Shown here: piece by piece, positions 50,927-60,259 of the stretch
Position numbering within the stretch: position 1 is the stretch's first letter
Layout of the letters: each line of letters starts with the position of its first letter
Origin: Diplonema japonicum
Lineage: Eukaryota > Euglenozoa > Diplonemea > Diplonemida > Diplonemidae
Assembly (NCBI GenBank): GCA_964019335.1
Contig: OZ025719.1
Span: forward strand, 248,001-312,000
DNA: 64,000 nt
Reading direction: 5' to 3'
Notes under the pieces: generated by a model
The model's database searches: none
What the model was told of the DNA's origin: nothing
Seen by the model: only the letters and a program-made list of their open reading frames with translations
Position numbers and translations under genes: made by a program

Positions 50927-51751
50927 ATGAAGTTTTGTCTCATCGCTGCGCTCCTTGTAAGCCTGGCCGCCGCAGAACAAAAGACACTTCGGTGGTACAT
51001 CAAAGCTGACCTCATCGATGCCAATGTCGCATTCTACAACGAGCACAAGAATGCAATGTCAGGGTTCTACGGGTGCTGCGGGGGTGCATACGTAGATTCA
51101 AATGGAGCCGTGACTTACAACATGTCAGAACTGCAGAACCAAACAGCAACGTACAAGGGACTGGGGCTGACCTACCACATCATGGGGAGTCTTAATGAGG
51201 CTGGCGTCCTGAACGGTGGTGTGCTGGGTGGCGTTGCCGACATTGTTGCTGCGGTGAAGGCAAGCGGTTCCGATGGCATCATCTTTGACTACGAACCCAA
51301 GGACCAGCCCACCGACGAGCATGCTCAAAAATACGCAAACTTTCTAACAGCAGTCAAGAAGGCTGCTGGAACATCCTTTGATGTGGGTATGGATGTGTCA
51401 GGGTGGGGCATTCTCGACAAGTTTCCCATCTACGGTGCTTCCCATCTGGACATCTACACCAGCATGGCAACCACGTACTACGCCAAGAGTGCCTTGTCAC
51501 CTGTTGGAACTGCCTTCATGAACAACATGACGCACTACTTCGGAGCCGACCAGTCCTTCTACGGCATTGGGACGTGGGACGCCAATGAGGCGACTTGCAA
51601 GTGGCACTACGGTTGGAATGCCTCTGCTTTGACCACCTTCCTCGACACCTCCAATGCGACCCACATCGACTTGTGGCGGTGCGACATGGACAACTACTCG
51701 ACCCCTTCACCTGATATCTACCTTCCTCTCGAGCAGTGGTTTCACCAGTAA
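50927..51751 (+). CDS. Secreted GH18-like protein, copy 2
   Basis: 274 aa with the same layout as copy 1, including SDGIIFDYEP. It is the most diverged of the three, but only in patches: the signal peptide (MKFCLIAALLVSL), residues 26-31 (KADLID), residues 55-58, and the C-terminus (DIYLPLEQWFHQ). Between about 51135 and 51500 the DNA is almost the same as copies 1 and 3, a mosaic that suggests gene conversion. Confidence 0.7.
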   Translation: MKFCLIAALLVSLAAAEQKTLRWYIKADLIDANVAFYNEHKNAMSGFYGCCGGAYVDSNGAVTYNMSELQNQTATYKGLGLTYHIMGSLNEAGVLNGGVLGGVADIVAAVKASGSDGIIFDYEPKDQPTDEHAQKYANFLTAVKKAAGTSFDVGMDVSGWGILDKFPIYGASHLDIYTSMATTYYAKSALSPVGTAFMNNMTHYFGADQSFYGIGTWDANEATCKWHYGWNASALTTFLDTSNATHIDLWRCDMDNYSTPSPDIYLPLEQWFHQ

Positions 51752-52153
51752 GAGCCATCGCCTCTTATTTGTGCGTGTTTTTTTTTTTTTTTTTTTTTTT
51801 TTTTTGTATTCTCCTCTCTCATTACTGCTCCCACCACTCTGATCCCTCTGTCTGAGGGTGGCGACCGATGAGGTCCGAACAACGTTTCTGTTGCATTTAT
51901 ATGTTCTGTTCACGATCCAAAAGGGAGGGTCGTCTTTGTGGCACATATTCTCAAAAAATGAATTCTACAAGGGGAGGAATAGGAAAGAACGAAAGAAGAG
52001 ATAAGAAACAGAATGTGCGCCAACCATTCGAGCCTATCTCTGCCAGTTCTTCTTTTACTTGTTTGTTTCAAAATATTTTTGTCTTCATATTTTTTTTCGC
52101 CCTACGTTTTAAAAAAGAAAAAAAAGAAAGAGAGAGGAAAGAAAGAGAACAAA
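51752..52153. other. Spacer between GH18-like copies 2 and 3
   Basis: Repeats the 3' flank of the first copy, then a T-run (51780-51805) and an A/G-rich leader. The conserved GATGAGGTCCGAACAACG segment in each spacer shows that the duplication unit spans gene plus flank, about 1.2-1.3 kb. Confidence 0.6.
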
Positions 52154-52975
52154 ATGAAGTTGTGTCTCATCGCTGCGCTCCTTGTAGGTCTGGCCGCCGC
52201 AGAACAAAAGACACTTCGGTGGTACATCAGCGCAAACCACCTCGATGCCAATGTCGCATTCTACAACGAGCACAAGAATGCAATGTCAGGGTTCTACGGG
52301 TGCTGCGGGGGTGCGCACGTTGCTGCAAACGGGGCCGTAACTTACAACATGCCGGAACTGCAGAACCAAACAGCAACGTACAAGGGACTGGGGCTGACCT
52401 ACCACATCATGGGGAGTCTTAATGAGACTGGCGTCCTGAATGGCGGTGTGCTGGGTGGCGTTGCCGACATTGTTGCTGCGGTGAAGGCAAGCGGTTCCGA
52501 TGGCATCATCTTTGACTACGAACCCAAGGACCAGCCCACCGACGAGCATGCTCAAAAATACGCAAACTTTCTAACAGCAGTCAAGAAGGCTGCTGGAACA
52601 TCCTTTGATGTGGGTATGGATGTGTCAGGGTGGGGCATTCTCGACAAGTTTCCCATCTACGGTGCTTCCCATCTGGACATCTACACCAGCATGGCAACCA
52701 CGTACTACGCCAAGAGTGCCTTGTCACCTGTTGGCACTGCCTTCATGAACAACATGACGCACTACTTCGGAGCCGACCAGTCCTTCTACGGCATTGGGAC
52801 GTGGGACGCCAATGATTCGGCTTGCAGGGACTACGGTTGGAATGCCTCTGCTTTGACCACCTTCCTCGACACCTCCAATGCGACCCACATCGACATGTGG
52901 CGGTGCGACGTGGACAACTACTCGACCCCTTCACCTGATATGTTCCCTCCTCTCGAGCAGTGGTTTCACCAGTAA
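52154..52975 (+). CDS. Secreted GH18-like protein, copy 3
   Basis: 273 aa, almost the same as copy 1. It differs mainly near residue 232, where DANDSACRDYG replaces DANEATCKWHYG (one codon shorter), and shares SPVGTAFMNN with copy 2. The ATG at 52154 was chosen because it gives the same signal peptide; the open frame extends upstream to 52013 without support. Confidence 0.7.
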   Translation: MKLCLIAALLVGLAAAEQKTLRWYISANHLDANVAFYNEHKNAMSGFYGCCGGAHVAANGAVTYNMPELQNQTATYKGLGLTYHIMGSLNETGVLNGGVLGGVADIVAAVKASGSDGIIFDYEPKDQPTDEHAQKYANFLTAVKKAAGTSFDVGMDVSGWGILDKFPIYGASHLDIYTSMATTYYAKSALSPVGTAFMNNMTHYFGADQSFYGIGTWDANDSACRDYGWNASALTTFLDTSNATHIDMWRCDVDNYSTPSPDMFPPLEQWFHQ

Positions 52976-53392
52976 GAGCCATCGCCTCTTATTTGTGCGT
53001 GTTTTTTCTTTTTTTCTTTTTTGTTTCTACTCTGCTCCCTCTCCCATTATTCTCTCGCCCCCACCACTCTGATCCCCTCTGTCGGAGCATGGTGGCACCG
53101 AGCATGAGGTCCGAACAACGTTTCTTTTTGCCAATAAAAAAAGGGGGGTACCTTCGCGGTGGTGCAAAAATTCTCAAAAGAAAATAAATTCTATGAAGGG
53201 GGGGAGGAAGAGGAACGAAGAAAGAAGGAGGAAAAAAAGAAAAGCGGGCAAAAAAAAAGGAAGTGCAGAAGAAAAAAAGGCTGCCTTCACAAAGGGTTTT
53301 CCCTCCCCCTCCTATCTCCGGGTTTCCCCCCTATTTTCTTGTTTTACCCATTGTATATAATCACTTTCAGGCTGGTCGGGGGCGGGCCTTGA
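52976..53392. other. Spacer
   Basis: Starts with the same 3' flank as the other GH18-like copies, then A/G-rich sequence. ATCACTTTCAG, ending at 53370, is a strong acceptor-like site 22 nt before the next ATG. Confidence 0.6.
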
Positions 53393-55711
53393 ATGCCAGC
53401 AGATCCAGATGGCGGACAGAATACCTCTCCTACCCGTGGGCACAGCGTAGAGAAAGAAGCCTGGGATATTTATTCAGGGAGGCTAGATGGGGAGTACCAC
53501 AGTTGGGTTGGCGGGCTGTATCAAAAACGGGACCACAACATCTGGGCTGTGCTGCATGAGAATGCGAAGAAAGCACGAGAGAAACGCTTGAAAATGGAAG
53601 AAGAACTGGAAGCGAGAAGAAAAGAAGCGGAGCGGCGGGAGATGGAGGAATGCACATTCACTCCCAGCGCGAAGAGCAAACGAAGAACCTCGAAAACTGA
53701 GGAAACCGTAAAAAAGGAACCGTCTCCCATCCGTGATGCCGTTGAAACTGACAACGAAGACATTGTAACCCAACCGGATTCCATGTCGCAGGGCGACAAG
53801 TTTGAAGAGATAAGCGAAGCAGGTGAACAGGACAATCTGCAGATCGTTGTTGAGGACGCAGCTCCTGATGAAGATTCGGATGCCGATTTTGCGTCAGTTA
53901 AGTCAGATACAGCGGATGAGACACAGCAGCCTTCAAGGCGATCGTCGTCCTCATCGTCATCTGCACCGTCGCCTCTCCCTCGTACGGAGCCCTCGCCAGA
54001 ACCTGAAGTGAAACGTGAAGCTGAAGCTGAACCAAAATCTGCTGATGTTACCACCGACGAGCCACCCACCCCCACACCCCTGACACCCATCTCTCTCCTC
54101 CGAGCCTTTGCATGGGGTGTAACGGGACGCCCTGTTACCGAGATTGCGGAAATCAACCCCAATGTGTCATGGCTTTTCCCGTTAGGGATTTTCTACAGAC
54201 TGGTCTTGGTGGTTTTGGCAGTCGTTATTGCAGTTGCGAGCCTCACGCCTGACACGCAGCGGGTTCTAGAGATCGTGCTGTACACGTTGTGTGTTGTGCC
54301 TGTCGTTATCAAAGCGGTGCGGAGCGCTACGCAAGAAGATATTGTTGCCACCTTTAACTTTATGAAGCTCGCCGCTGGTGACAAGCTGCCCGCTAGCGTC
54401 ATCGTTGGCACTGTGCTTGACGGTGGTGTGGCGGCGTTGTTGTGTATTTTAACTGCAGGGGACTATGCAGCGTCCGTTGTCTCGCGTCATGTACTCCTCG
54501 ACTTCAACCCGGCAGGTCTTTCAGCCATCGTTACCCTTATTCTCATAATCGTAGCCCTCACCTGGGCCAACCTCCCTTCTGTTGGCGTCGCAAGCGTTCC
54601 CGACCCTTTCATTCTGCTGAGACCGTTTTTCCTGCTGTTCACGCTCCGTGGTGGGTACATCGGGCTACTTCACGAAAACTACCTTGCAGGCATCGTCGCC
54701 GTGCATGGCATTGTCTTCACTGCTGTTCTATGCATTCCGGGTACAACCCCGTACGAGACCTTCTCAAAGGTCTTGTCCGTGCCTTTTGTCGCCTCCATTG
54801 AGATGTCGCGTCGGCACAACCGCAGCGCAAGTGTCGTCTGCGCGTGGGTGTTCCTGCTGCTCCTTGTCGTTGCCACGATATTGCTCCCGCAACCCAACCT
54901 GAGGGCGTCCAACCTGTCCTTGTGCTGGTGGGGGGTTGCTGTGGTTGTCCTTACTGGGCACTGCATTGCCGTGTTCCCCGACATGGAGGTCCCCGGTGTC
55001 GTCGTCATCTGCATAGGGGTGATTGGGGGGGCAGCGTATACATTGGCATTGGCTTCTGCAAAGTCAAGCGACAGTGAAAGCGCGGTTGCACCTATGCCCG
55101 ATGCTGCCAATGTGCACGATAGGCCTGTAAGGCCTGACAACCCTATCAGCACCTTGCGCCCTGTTGCGCCGTCTAAAGCAATGTACGCGAAGGAAGCGGG
55201 GGTTGCTCCTCAGATGTCTCCAGCCGTCCAGGAACCGGTCAACCCATTATCTATGCCCATGCCTATGCCCATGCCCCAGGGTGGTGGGCAACACGAAGCA
55301 CCTCCTCCCAATCAAGGCGCCTCACAGAACGAACCGAACAATGATGGTGCAGTGCCGCACCAACGCCAGCAGTCTCCAGCGGAAGCCGCAGGAATCTCAC
55401 CACAACAGAACGTGCCCAGCCAATCCCCCGAGCGCGAGGTGCAGCAGCAGTTTTGGATGCCACCCCGCCCTTTGCAAGGAATGCCTGTACAGCCTGCACC
55501 TGGTCAGGGGACGCCCGCACAAAGTGGTTGGCACCCCCAGCCGCCTATGCCAAATGGCGCCTTCCCTCAAATTCCAGCAGCCGGGCAAATCCCGGCAGCC
55601 GGGCAACGTCCGCAGAGGGGACGTGCCGGTCAGCGTGTGAAACGGCCCCGTCTACCGACAAATGGTGGAATGCACGCCATCCCCTTGCCACCATCGAAGC
55701 GGGTGGGCTAA
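53393..55711 (+). CDS. Polytopic membrane protein with charged N-terminus and Pro/Gln-rich C-terminus
   Basis: 772 aa, one exon. Residues 1-230 are charged and Ser-rich; MEECTFTPSAKSK resembles a TFxP motif seen in many protist cytoskeletal proteins. From about 255 to 555 there are roughly nine or ten hydrophobic spans (LVLVVLAVVIAVASL, IVTLILIIVALTWA, VFLLLLVVATILL, VVVICIGVIGGAAYT). The remaining 200 residues are disordered, with a PMPMPMPMP repeat, PAAGQ repeats and basic ends. No transporter family recognised. No signal peptide, so the N-terminus is probably cytosolic. Confidence 0.72.
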   Translation: MPADPDGGQNTSPTRGHSVEKEAWDIYSGRLDGEYHSWVGGLYQKRDHNIWAVLHENAKKAREKRLKMEEELEARRKEAERREMEECTFTPSAKSKRRTSKTEETVKKEPSPIRDAVETDNEDIVTQPDSMSQGDKFEEISEAGEQDNLQIVVEDAAPDEDSDADFASVKSDTADETQQPSRRSSSSSSSAPSPLPRTEPSPEPEVKREAEAEPKSADVTTDEPPTPTPLTPISLLRAFAWGVTGRPVTEIAEINPNVSWLFPLGIFYRLVLVVLAVVIAVASLTPDTQRVLEIVLYTLCVVPVVIKAVRSATQEDIVATFNFMKLAAGDKLPASVIVGTVLDGGVAALLCILTAGDYAASVVSRHVLLDFNPAGLSAIVTLILIIVALTWANLPSVGVASVPDPFILLRPFFLLFTLRGGYIGLLHENYLAGIVAVHGIVFTAVLCIPGTTPYETFSKVLSVPFVASIEMSRRHNRSASVVCAWVFLLLLVVATILLPQPNLRASNLSLCWWGVAVVVLTGHCIAVFPDMEVPGVVVICIGVIGGAAYTLALASAKSSDSESAVAPMPDAANVHDRPVRPDNPISTLRPVAPSKAMYAKEAGVAPQMSPAVQEPVNPLSMPMPMPMPQGGGQHEAPPPNQGASQNEPNNDGAVPHQRQQSPAEAAGISPQQNVPSQSPEREVQQQFWMPPRPLQGMPVQPAPGQGTPAQSGWHPQPPMPNGAFPQIPAAGQIPAAGQRPQRGRAGQRVKRPRLPTNGGMHAIPLPPSKRVG

Positions 55712-55881
55712 CAATGTATGAATGCAAGCAGCCGAGTAGTAGAAACCTTTATATTATCGACCTTTTCACTTTTTCTTTTTTTGTCTTGTTCATTTCTTAT
55801 CTGTATTCTTATGAGGGAAGCTTGCTTTCTTTTAGTTTTTCATTTTCTTTCTGCTGCTACCTTCGCCAGGAACCCCTCACA

Positions 55882-58800
55882 ATGTTCCGGGGGATAAACC
55901 AACTAACTAACCTAGCTGAGCTAGCCACTGACTCGGTCCAGTCGGCGCTGAACAAGGCAGCTGGGCTAGATGAGAATGGGGTGCAGCAGGATGCGAATGG
56001 GTGGGGTGACTCGGATTTAGACGACGAGCTTAGCGAAGGAAATGATGACATGGCTGAGGAACAAAGGCGAGTAAGGGAGCGAGTGGGGACTCCAGTGGAC
56101 GACGCGCCCCCTCCACCTGAGGGGGTGAGCATGGAGGAGTACGAGACAATCCGGGTGCAGGCGTCCCAAACCGATGCTCTGAAGATAGAATTACACCGCA
56201 CGCTTGACGAGCTGAAGCAAGCAAAGGAAGCCAACAAAACGAATGCGCACTTTGAGGAGCAGGCCATGGAAGCCCACAAGATGTCCTCTCGGCTTGCAGA
56301 GGAGATCGAGACGATCAAAGAAGATCACACAGAAGCGCTTGAGAAGTTGCAGGCCCAGTACGAGAACACCCTCCAAGAAGCTCGTGACGAGACGGAAGTT
56401 CTGAAACAGCAAACTGCACAGCTGCAGGCGGATACCACCGGTGCGTCTGCAAAGGATGAAGAACAGCAAGCAGCCCTGCGGGAACAGCTTGCATCCCTTA
56501 CTGAGAAGGTCGAGACATTGGAACTCGAGAAGCAAGCGCACGAAGAGACGCTCGGCAACCTCAAACAACTTGAGGATGCCAATGAGCACCTGAAATCAGA
56601 GCTTGCGTCTTACAAGGAAGACGGAGCGAATGTAAGTAACGAACTGCAGAAAACGCACAAAGAAAAGACAGAGCTGCAAGACAGGCTGGACAGGAGCGAT
56701 GCGATCCACGCTTCGTTAACAACTCAGCTGCGAGAGGTGCGTCTGGGGACTGCGGAGAACGCAAACAGAGAGGCAGAGATGCACTCCACAGTCAACAGGC
56801 TGCAGCAAGAACTCCGAAGCAGCACCGACAACAACAACACCTTCTCAGCCCGCATCCAGGAGCTCGAAGCAGCTCTTGAGGAGCGGACCGCTTCTCTCAC
56901 CTCCACTGAGGCCAGCAACGCTGCCCTTGGCTCCGAGCTGACTGCGATGAAAACATCCGTGGAAAGGCTCGAGGCCACCAACGCATCCCTCACCACACAG
57001 TTCCAGTCCGAAGAGGACGCAGGTGACGAGTCCGCTGCTTGCAAGCTCGCACGACTGGAGGGGTCTCTCGCTGAAGTCCAAGCCGACTTGAAGAACAAAG
57101 ACCTGGAACTCACAGAAGCCCAGGAATCGCTCACTAATGCACAAGCCGACCTCAAATTGAAGGACGAGCAACTTGCAGAAACCCAGGCAACCCTTGCAGA
57201 CGCAGCCAAGACTCGTGAAGAATCGGAGCAGAATCACACCCAAGAAATGGACAGGCTGCAACAACAACTTAGAGAGCAAGTGGAAGAGGCTTCATCTTTA
57301 AAAAACAAGATAGAGACGTCAGAAACCGCACAAGTCCAGGCGACAGAAGAGATAGAGCAGCTCAGGGCACTGCTCCAAGAGACAGAGGGAGCTGAGGTAA
57401 AAAGGCTAGAAGAAGCGACACGAAAGGAGGAAGAAATGCGAGAAGAGTTAAAAAAGCTGGAAGAAATAGTGCGGGAAAAGGAAGAGGAGGTGAGGTCAAT
57501 GGAGGAAAGGGAAAAGTCTGGAGGAGAGGAAGACACTGCGACGTGTGAAGCGCTCCGGAAGGAAGTAGACATATTGAACAACAGCTACGCACAGCTCTCC
57601 GAAGAGCGAGACACCCTTGTGACGCAGCTGGAGAGCGACAAGGTATGAAGCACCTGTTTACATCAACATCCATCTGCACAGCAAGCGTATGACGAGGAAA
57701 TAGCAGCACTCACTGACCAGATAGATGCACGAGAAAAGGTACACCTTCTTCGTAAAACACCATCGCACAGGAAACGCTAACGCTGCAGGAGCAGCTCAGC
57801 AGGACAAAGACACAACTCGACGACAAGTCCGACACATGTAATGAGCAACGCAAGTCTCTTCAACAACTACAGACGGAGCTCTCTAACCACCAAGCTCAGC
57901 TTAAGCAGGTAAGTAGTACACCACAACCATAAGTAATATCCATACATAGGTCACCACCGCCGACTCCAACAAAGAAATGGAAATATCCACTTTGCGAGAA
58001 AACCTGGAAAGCCTGAAGGAAGAATTCTCCCGCAGCCTGGCCAAGGAAGAGAAAAGGGTGAAATCTCTCAGAAAAGACAGAGACGAGCTCAAGGCAAAGG
58101 CAGAAGACCTTTCGAGCGCTGCATCGAAGAAGGAAGTGCTTCTGAGCAGCCAGCAAGGGTACGGCGATAAGCTAAAAGAAGAAGCAGAAGAACTGGCGCT
58201 GAGCTTGGGGAAGGAAAAAGAACGCACGAGAGCATTGGTGAAGGAGAAGAAAACAATAGAAGAAGGTATGGCCCGGATCAAGGAAACAACACATCGACAC
58301 CAGAATATGAATCCACGAAGACCATGCTGAATCAATACGTAGTTAAGGCACGGCAGTGGCAGGACCTTAAAGTAGTCTACGAGACACGCGAGGCGGAGCT
58401 CACAGAGTCTTTGGAACAGGGGGAGAAACGAGCGAACGATGCCACACGGGAGTGCAACGAGCTGCGTGCACGTCTTGCGGAACGAGAGCAAGAGGTATAA
58501 CAACAACACACCAACCTCACTCCACAAAGGTCGCCGCGGTGACTACTGAGCTATCGTCGAAAGAGAAACTGCTTGAGTCCGACGCTTTGGAGAGGGCAGA
58601 GGAACTGTCCAGTGAGCGAAAGGAGATGGAAGAGGAGATGGCCATGCTGCGGCTTGATATGAACAACACGATGCTTGAGGTGGACAAGATGCTCCGTTCG
58701 AAAACTGCTGAGGTAGCCGACTTCACCAGACGGGCACACATCGCGGAAGAAAAGGTCGCCACGCTCGCCGACCAGGTCCCCGAGGCCACGCGTCCTTTGC

Positions 58801-59653
58801 TGCAACAAATCGACGAACTGGAGTCCTCGATGGAACCCCTCAACGCACAGTTGAAAGACATGGAAAAGAAGTACACACTCGCCATCGCCGAACTGGAGGT
58901 GCTGCGAGCCGAAAACAAAAACAAAGAAGAAAGCCTGAAGCAGAACCAGAAAACCATCATCGGGTTGAAGAATGTGCACCAAAAAGCCACCCACGAGACT
59001 AAAGTCGAGATGGAAGCGAAAATCACAAAACTCGCTGCAGAGGCCGCGGAGAAGCTTGAAGAGGTGGAGCGGTTGAGCGTGATAGTAAGCCAGCAGAAGG
59101 CTCTTCTAGCTGACGCCACACGGGAGGGAACCAGAATGAAAGCCGAGATGAAAGAACTGACTGCAAAGGCTAGTTGTGGATCACCCGCTGTCAGCATTGC
59201 TGTTGTGGAGGCTGCCCCTGTACCTGTACCTGTTTCTGTTCCTGTTCCCTCTCCGGTGGCGGAAGAACCCCCTTCACCTGTCATCTACCCGGAGTCCACT
59301 CCCGACAAATTGCAGCACCTCCAGGAAGAGTTACACAGATACGTTCTTGAAAACAACGAGCTTAAAAAAGCATCCGAAAACTACACCGCTATGCAGGTTT
59401 GTTTTGAAGTCTTTTGAAAAATAAATAAATACATAGACACGCCTAAAGTCCCTTTCACGCAAGCATGAAGCCATGCTGCAGCTCTATGGTGAGAAGGACG
59501 AGGAGTGCAATGTGGTGAAACAGAAATTCGAAAAGGTTTGTATTTGCAATTTTCAAAGGAGCGGGGGAAACAAAAAAAATTATATGGCAGGCCGAACAGC
59601 ATTTCAAGCAGCAACTTGACTTTTTTATCGATAAGCTGAAAAACGTGAAGTAG
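55882..59653 (+). CDS. TMF1: TMF-family golgin (long coiled-coil protein)
   Basis: Exons 55882-57642, 57682-57738, 57771-57908, 57950-58265, 58304-58494, 58530-59396, 59464-59535 and 59591-59653; every junction is GT-AG and keeps frame (1154 aa). Introns are 32-67 nt, one exon only 57 nt. Nearly all is coiled coil. PEATRPLLQQIDELESSMEP matches the TMF/Sgm1 region, and the C-terminus MLQLYGEKDEECNVVKQKFE followed by a final helix ending DKLKNVK matches the TMF C-terminal domain (QMYGEKxEExEEL...). TMF golgins sit on Golgi membranes through Rab6 and capture vesicles. A PVPVPVSVPVPSPV stretch interrupts the coiled coil near 1030. The start follows TTCGCCAG, an acceptor-like site 12 nt upstream. 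Confidence 0.82.
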
Positions 59654-60259
59654 GGAACCGAAAAAAAAAAAAAGAAAAGGGGAAGAGAAAAAAAAAAGGA
59701 TATGGCTAGTGTGTGTTTCCCCCCGGCCCCTCTCATATCCCTAAAAGCAATGTTAGTAAGAACTTACCGCAATTAGAGGCTAGAGCTGGGTTGGTTTCAC
59801 TGTTCCTTGCAAGCTTGGGATCGTTGGGACCAGCCAGTAAATCGTAAATAGCCTTTGAACTTAGCTTTCCGTACACCTTTAGAGATGTGAGGGGAGGGGG
59901 AGTCTTTTTTTTCTTTTTGTTGTTGTTCCCTTCTTGCATGGCTTTATCTTTAAAAAAGTTTTTTTTGTTTTACCCTTTTTTTTGTTCTTTTCCCCTTTCC
60001 CCACTGCCTTAAGATTTCTTCCCCCCTGTAGCGTGCCCCTGCATCTGCGATCTGCCGTTCCACTTCTGGGAGCCGCTCCCTAAGTCACATCCCAGCGTCT
60101 TCCTGCAGGAGCCCCTTTTCGAAGACGTCTTGGAATAGGCTGGCATATGGAAAAAAGTGCCTTACTTCCCTGGACCCCCTGGATGTCTAAGCCGTTTGGA
60201 ACACAAGATCCTTCATGGGCGGCCACTGCCGCTTCGGATTTGAAACTTGTTGCACATGA
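59654..60259. other. Spacer with possible minus-strand coding-like piece
   Basis: Reading the - strand from 59939 to 59733, a 68-codon frame includes KAIYDLLAGPNDPKLARNSE and then a GTAAGT...TACTAAC...TTTTAG string that looks like a 27-nt intron. There is no homology I recognise. The rest (59940-60259) is mixed sequence, probably 5' UTR of the next gene; CTTCCTGCAG at about 60107 is acceptor-like. Confidence 0.4.

Noticed and set aside
55453..55881. Upstream extension of the golgin frame
   Set aside because: It overlaps the C-terminal coding sequence of the preceding gene in another frame; an acceptor-like CAG and the ATG at 55882 fit better.
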